A DNA stretch of 64,000 bases from an uncultured Clostridia bacterium (GTDB lineage Bacteria > Bacillota > Clostridia > TANB77 > UBA1234). The notes beneath the pieces are model-generated. The model was given only the letters and a program-made list of their open reading frames with translations, made no database searches and had not been told where the DNA came from. Positions 61,152 to 64,000 of this stretch are shown here, piece after piece. The stretch spans positions 5,341 to 69,340 of the forward strand of contig CAKPAA010000010.1 in assembly GCA_934132775.1 (NCBI GenBank), read 5' to 3'. A program made the position numbers and the translations under genes. Each line of letters starts with the position of its first letter. Position 1 is the stretch's first letter.

Positions 61152-63824
61152 TTACATATAAGCAACTGTTTTACCACATCTTGAGCACTTATATTTTTTT
61201 CCTGATTTTACCCAATTATGTCCTAATGCACTTCCAGATGTTGCACCACATCTACTACATTTTTTAGCACTTGTACACGTTGCCCTACCATAACTGTGAC
61301 CTAGTCCAGAACCTACTGTCATCGTTCCAAGAGTATTACCACATCTTATACAAATATCGTAATACATTGCACCAGTTATACAAGTAGCCGGTTTGATTAA
61401 TCCTCCTTTTTTACCTCCCCAATGTCCTAATGGTGAAGCTCCCTTAGTACCACATCTACTACAAGTAGCATACGAGTAACAAGTTGGAGAATTAAAATTA
61501 TGTCCTAATGCACTTCCAGACGTTGCTCCACATCTCCTACATTTTTTAGGACTTGTACACGTTGCACTTCTATAATTATGTCCCAATTTACTACCCCAAG
61601 TCGTTCCACATCTTACACATCTCTCAGGTTCTGTACAAGTTGCATCTCTTGTATCGTGTCCTAATGCACCTGAGCCCCACGCTCCACATCGTGTACAAGT
61701 ATTATCCGTTGTGCAAGTTGCTCCACTCCAATTATGACCTAATGCACTTCCAGACGTTGCTCCACATTTAGTACACGTCTTTGGTACAGTACAAGTTGCA
61801 TCTGCATATGTATGTTCACAAACAACTGCTGCATATTTATTATTACTTGCATCTGTTACGTCTGAAAATGTTTTTGAATTGTAGTTCGCCTTAGAAGCTG
61901 TAACAACAACATATATATATCTTCCTATCATATTTTGGGGAATCGTATATGTGCTTAAAGTTGCGCCACTTATAACTGTTCCTCCACTAGTCGTACTATA
62001 TGTTGCACTATACCATTGATATCTTAAACTACAACCTGTTGGTACAATTTCTGAAGTGTTTGCCGTTAATGTTTGTTGGAATACGTTGTTGCCAGTAATT
62101 GTTATACTACCACTCATATCCGCATTTTGAATTCTAAAATCTACCGTTGTGTTTTGAAGTATATAATTTTCCACTTTTCCTTGACCACCAGTTACACTAG
62201 CCATACTTGCAGTAGAAGTATAACTTCCGGTGTTCACTGCTGTTGTTCTTTTCAAATTAACAGTCTCACCATCAACTCCTGAAGATACTATTGCTGTTGG
62301 TGCTTGTTCTTGACCATTGTAAGTAAATAATCGTTGATCTCCCCAAACTGTTGTTATCTTCTTTTTATCTATTGTCCATTCAAAATATAAGTCATCATCA
62401 GTACCATCAGTCCACTCATATCTATCTTTATTTAAAATAGATACTACTGCTGTTTTTGTTCCAGCATCTATCATCGTATTTTCACTAATTCCTAACAAAG
62501 TTTCATCAAAATTGCTTAATTGTAAAGTCTGCAACTTGCCATTATATGTATATGTTGGAACCGTTATAGCTGGCTTTGCTAATTTAATCTTAGGTCTAAA
62601 TATTGGATATAAAACCAAATCATTTTCTGTTCCAATATTATAAATTGTCATTCCCTCTGTTGCAGTTATCTTAGTGTTCCAGCCTAAGAACTCATAATGC
62701 TTTCTACTAGCCTTAGGAGTCAAATCAACAAATGTGTTACAGCCTATATGCCTTGTTGTATCGGAAATATCAATACTTTCCCCGCCATTTGCATCATACT
62801 TATATTTTACATCAAGTATAACTCTTATACTTTTAGATTTGCTTGCAACTTTTCCAAAACTATTTCTTACCCAAACTGTGTAAATTCCATTTTCAGTTAC
62901 ATTAAATTTAATTGTGTATCTATTTGCTGGTTCTGTAATATCTACCCATTGACCATCGGGATTAGCATTTGCACCAGTAGTTACAGCATATGCTAACAAT
63001 CTAGCATTTTTATCTTCTGCAATTACTGACACATCAGCATTTCCTTGATTATAAACACAATCGTATGAAATAATATCAGGAGTGTTAATATCCGACTCGT
63101 TTCCACCAGCTTCTATTGGAACAACTTTTGTCGTCGTACCGCCATCATCTTCCGAGGCAATAATTGTAACCTTTTCTTTGCTCTTATCATCAACAACAAA
63201 AGTATATCTATTACCACCTATTGGTGTTGCCTTTGCTCCATCAACTAACACACTTGTTATGTCTCCACCATATATAGGATCCACTTCAATTTCTAATCTT
63301 CCATTTACATTAGAGATTATAGTAATTGTAGGGCCATCTTTTCTTTGCACAGTATTATTTGAATCAGCATCATATCCATCCAAATATCTTCCAGACTTAA
63401 CATAGAAAATTTTCAACGCTGCATCATAAACATAAACGTCTGTGTCATAAAATCTAACTGTGTCACCAGAAGAAAGATTCACATATGACTGACCAGATTT
63501 TGATTTAGCATAATCTATAGCAGATAAGTCAACAAGATAACCTGTGCTCTCATCATCATCGTAGCTCATAAAATTTTCAGGTGGATTCTCAATTTTTACT
63601 TTTATAAATCCCTTGTTTAAAGTTTTTTCATCAATCCCTTCTTTTGCATTCACAGTACGTGCATTTAGCACGCCTTTCTTAACTTCTGTCAATTCTTGCA
63701 TAGCCTTTGCTTGTGAAGCCTCCTCTATGGAATTGCTAGAATTAAACACTATCGATGCCAAAACAATTATTACAATTATTGTTATAACAAGAGATATCAT
63801 AGAGACACCTTTTTTGTTATTCAT
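61152..63824 (-). CDS. Prepilin-like surface protein with MBG-type domains and Cys-rich repeat tail
   Basis: Start at the ATG at 63824 behind GGAGGTGG; 890 residues. The N-terminus KKGVSMISLVITIIVIIVLA is a class III/type IV prepilin-like signal: basic head, Gly before a hydrophobic helix. Then come Ig-like and MBG-like domains (about 190-640; for example YTYNGKLQTLQLSNFDETLL). The C-terminal 230 residues contain eight imperfect units of about 25 residues with CTxCGATSGSALGHNW pattern (Cys, Cys-x2-Cys, His), which could bind metal. Displayed or secreted via a prepilin-type route, function unknown. No pilin-assembly genes are in the window. Confidence 0.75.
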   Translation of the reverse strand: MNNKKGVSMISLVITIIVIIVLASIVFNSSNSIEEASQAKAMQELTEVKKGVLNARTVNAKEGIDEKTLNKGFIKVKIENPPENFMSYDDDESTGYLVDLSAIDYAKSKSGQSYVNLSSGDTVRFYDTDVYVYDAALKIFYVKSGRYLDGYDADSNNTVQRKDGPTITIISNVNGRLEIEVDPIYGGDITSVLVDGAKATPIGGNRYTFVVDDKSKEKVTIIASEDDGGTTTKVVPIEAGGNESDINTPDIISYDCVYNQGNADVSVIAEDKNARLLAYAVTTGANANPDGQWVDITEPANRYTIKFNVTENGIYTVWVRNSFGKVASKSKSIRVILDVKYKYDANGGESIDISDTTRHIGCNTFVDLTPKASRKHYEFLGWNTKITATEGMTIYNIGTENDLVLYPIFRPKIKLAKPAITVPTYTYNGKLQTLQLSNFDETLLGISENTMIDAGTKTAVVSILNKDRYEWTDGTDDDLYFEWTIDKKKITTVWGDQRLFTYNGQEQAPTAIVSSGVDGETVNLKRTTAVNTGSYTSTASMASVTGGQGKVENYILQNTTVDFRIQNADMSGSITITGNNVFQQTLTANTSEIVPTGCSLRYQWYSATYSTTSGGTVISGATLSTYTIPQNMIGRYIYVVVTASKANYNSKTFSDVTDASNNKYAAVVCEHTYADATCTVPKTCTKCGATSGSALGHNWSGATCTTDNTCTRCGAWGSGALGHDTRDATCTEPERCVRCGTTWGSKLGHNYRSATCTSPKKCRRCGATSGSALGHNFNSPTCYSYATCSRCGTKGASPLGHWGGKKGGLIKPATCITGAMYYDICIRCGNTLGTMTVGSGLGHSYGRATCTSAKKCSRCGATSGSALGHNWVKSGKKYKCSRCGKTVAYM

Positions 63825-64000
63825 AACAACCACCTCCGAAAAATCAACATAACTACACTTATACATATTGTAACACATTTTGACATAAAAATCTATACAA
63901 AAAAACGCCTATCACAAACTTTGTATGTAGGTTAATCAATCATTTGTCACAAAATATTTAAAAATATATATTTTGAGTACCAAGCATGTCTTATGCTGAT

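Noticed and set aside
1..64000. Insertion sequences, transposases or phage structural genes
   Set aside because: No transposase, integrase, portal, terminase or tail motif was seen in any frame I examined.
1..64000. Mycoplasma-type code (TGA as Trp)
   Set aside because: TGG encodes Trp at conserved sites and TGA ends genes, for example the 1785-residue glucan synthase.

Overview
The window is AT-rich with dense genes, strong AGGAGG-type ribosome binding sites, and frequent GTG and TTG starts. TAA, TAG and TGA all act as stops. SLH-domain surface protein, CsaB, FtsEX with an M23 hydrolase, YitT, and PrgI/VirB4/VirD4-type secretion genes together point to a low-GC monoderm bacterium of the Bacillota, most likely an uncultured gut-type Clostridia. 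I see no plasmid, phage or insertion-sequence hallmark genes. Nearly all genes lie on the minus strand.

Region 1 (1-20614, minus strand) is a type IV secretion (T4SS) locus. In transcription order it has five small VirB2-like pilins in three separately promoted and terminated units, a PrgI (VirB3-like) protein, a membrane-anchored TrsD/VirB4-N-like protein, a VirB4 ATPase, and then at least five consecutive VirB6/TrbL-like polytopic proteins. The last of these runs off the left edge. No relaxase or integrase is visible, so DNA conjugation is not established.

Region 2 (20877-23112) holds four minus-strand tRNA genes (Gly-UCC, Met-CAU, Ser-CGA, Gly-UCC), a DUF6809-like small protein, an XRE regulator, and a 58-bp duplication of the tRNA-Ser 3' end plus its terminator.

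Region 3 (23264-30039) carries housekeeping and envelope genes: an RsmC-like methyltransferase, an M23 hydrolase with ftsX and ftsE, a YitT protein, csaB with a structured leader, rnc and acpP.

Region 4 (30280-34070) is an operon for a J-domain protein, two orphan proteins, a one-TM small protein and a VirD4-type coupling protein. The coupling protein almost certainly serves the T4SS of Region 1; the co-transcribed J-domain protein is unusual.

Region 5 (34333-45440) contains a plus-strand ABC exporter, an SLH-anchored protein, a HigB/HigA-ImmA toxin-antitoxin pair with a perfect palindromic operator, and a 1608-residue BspA-like leucine-rich-repeat surface protein. CsaB and the SLH protein fit together, because CsaB-type pyruvylation of cell-wall polymer provides the SLH ligand.

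Region 6 (46070-50279) is an acpS-metG-tatD-trpS operon. Region 7 (50431-53123) is accessory: a 5'-truncated COG1106-like ATPase remnant, a transglutaminase-like protein and an anchored extracellular protein. Region 8 (53335-63824) holds a cyclic beta-1,2-glucan synthase (NdvB/Cgs type) split into two genes, and a prepilin-like surface protein with MBG-type domains and a Cys-rich repeat tail.
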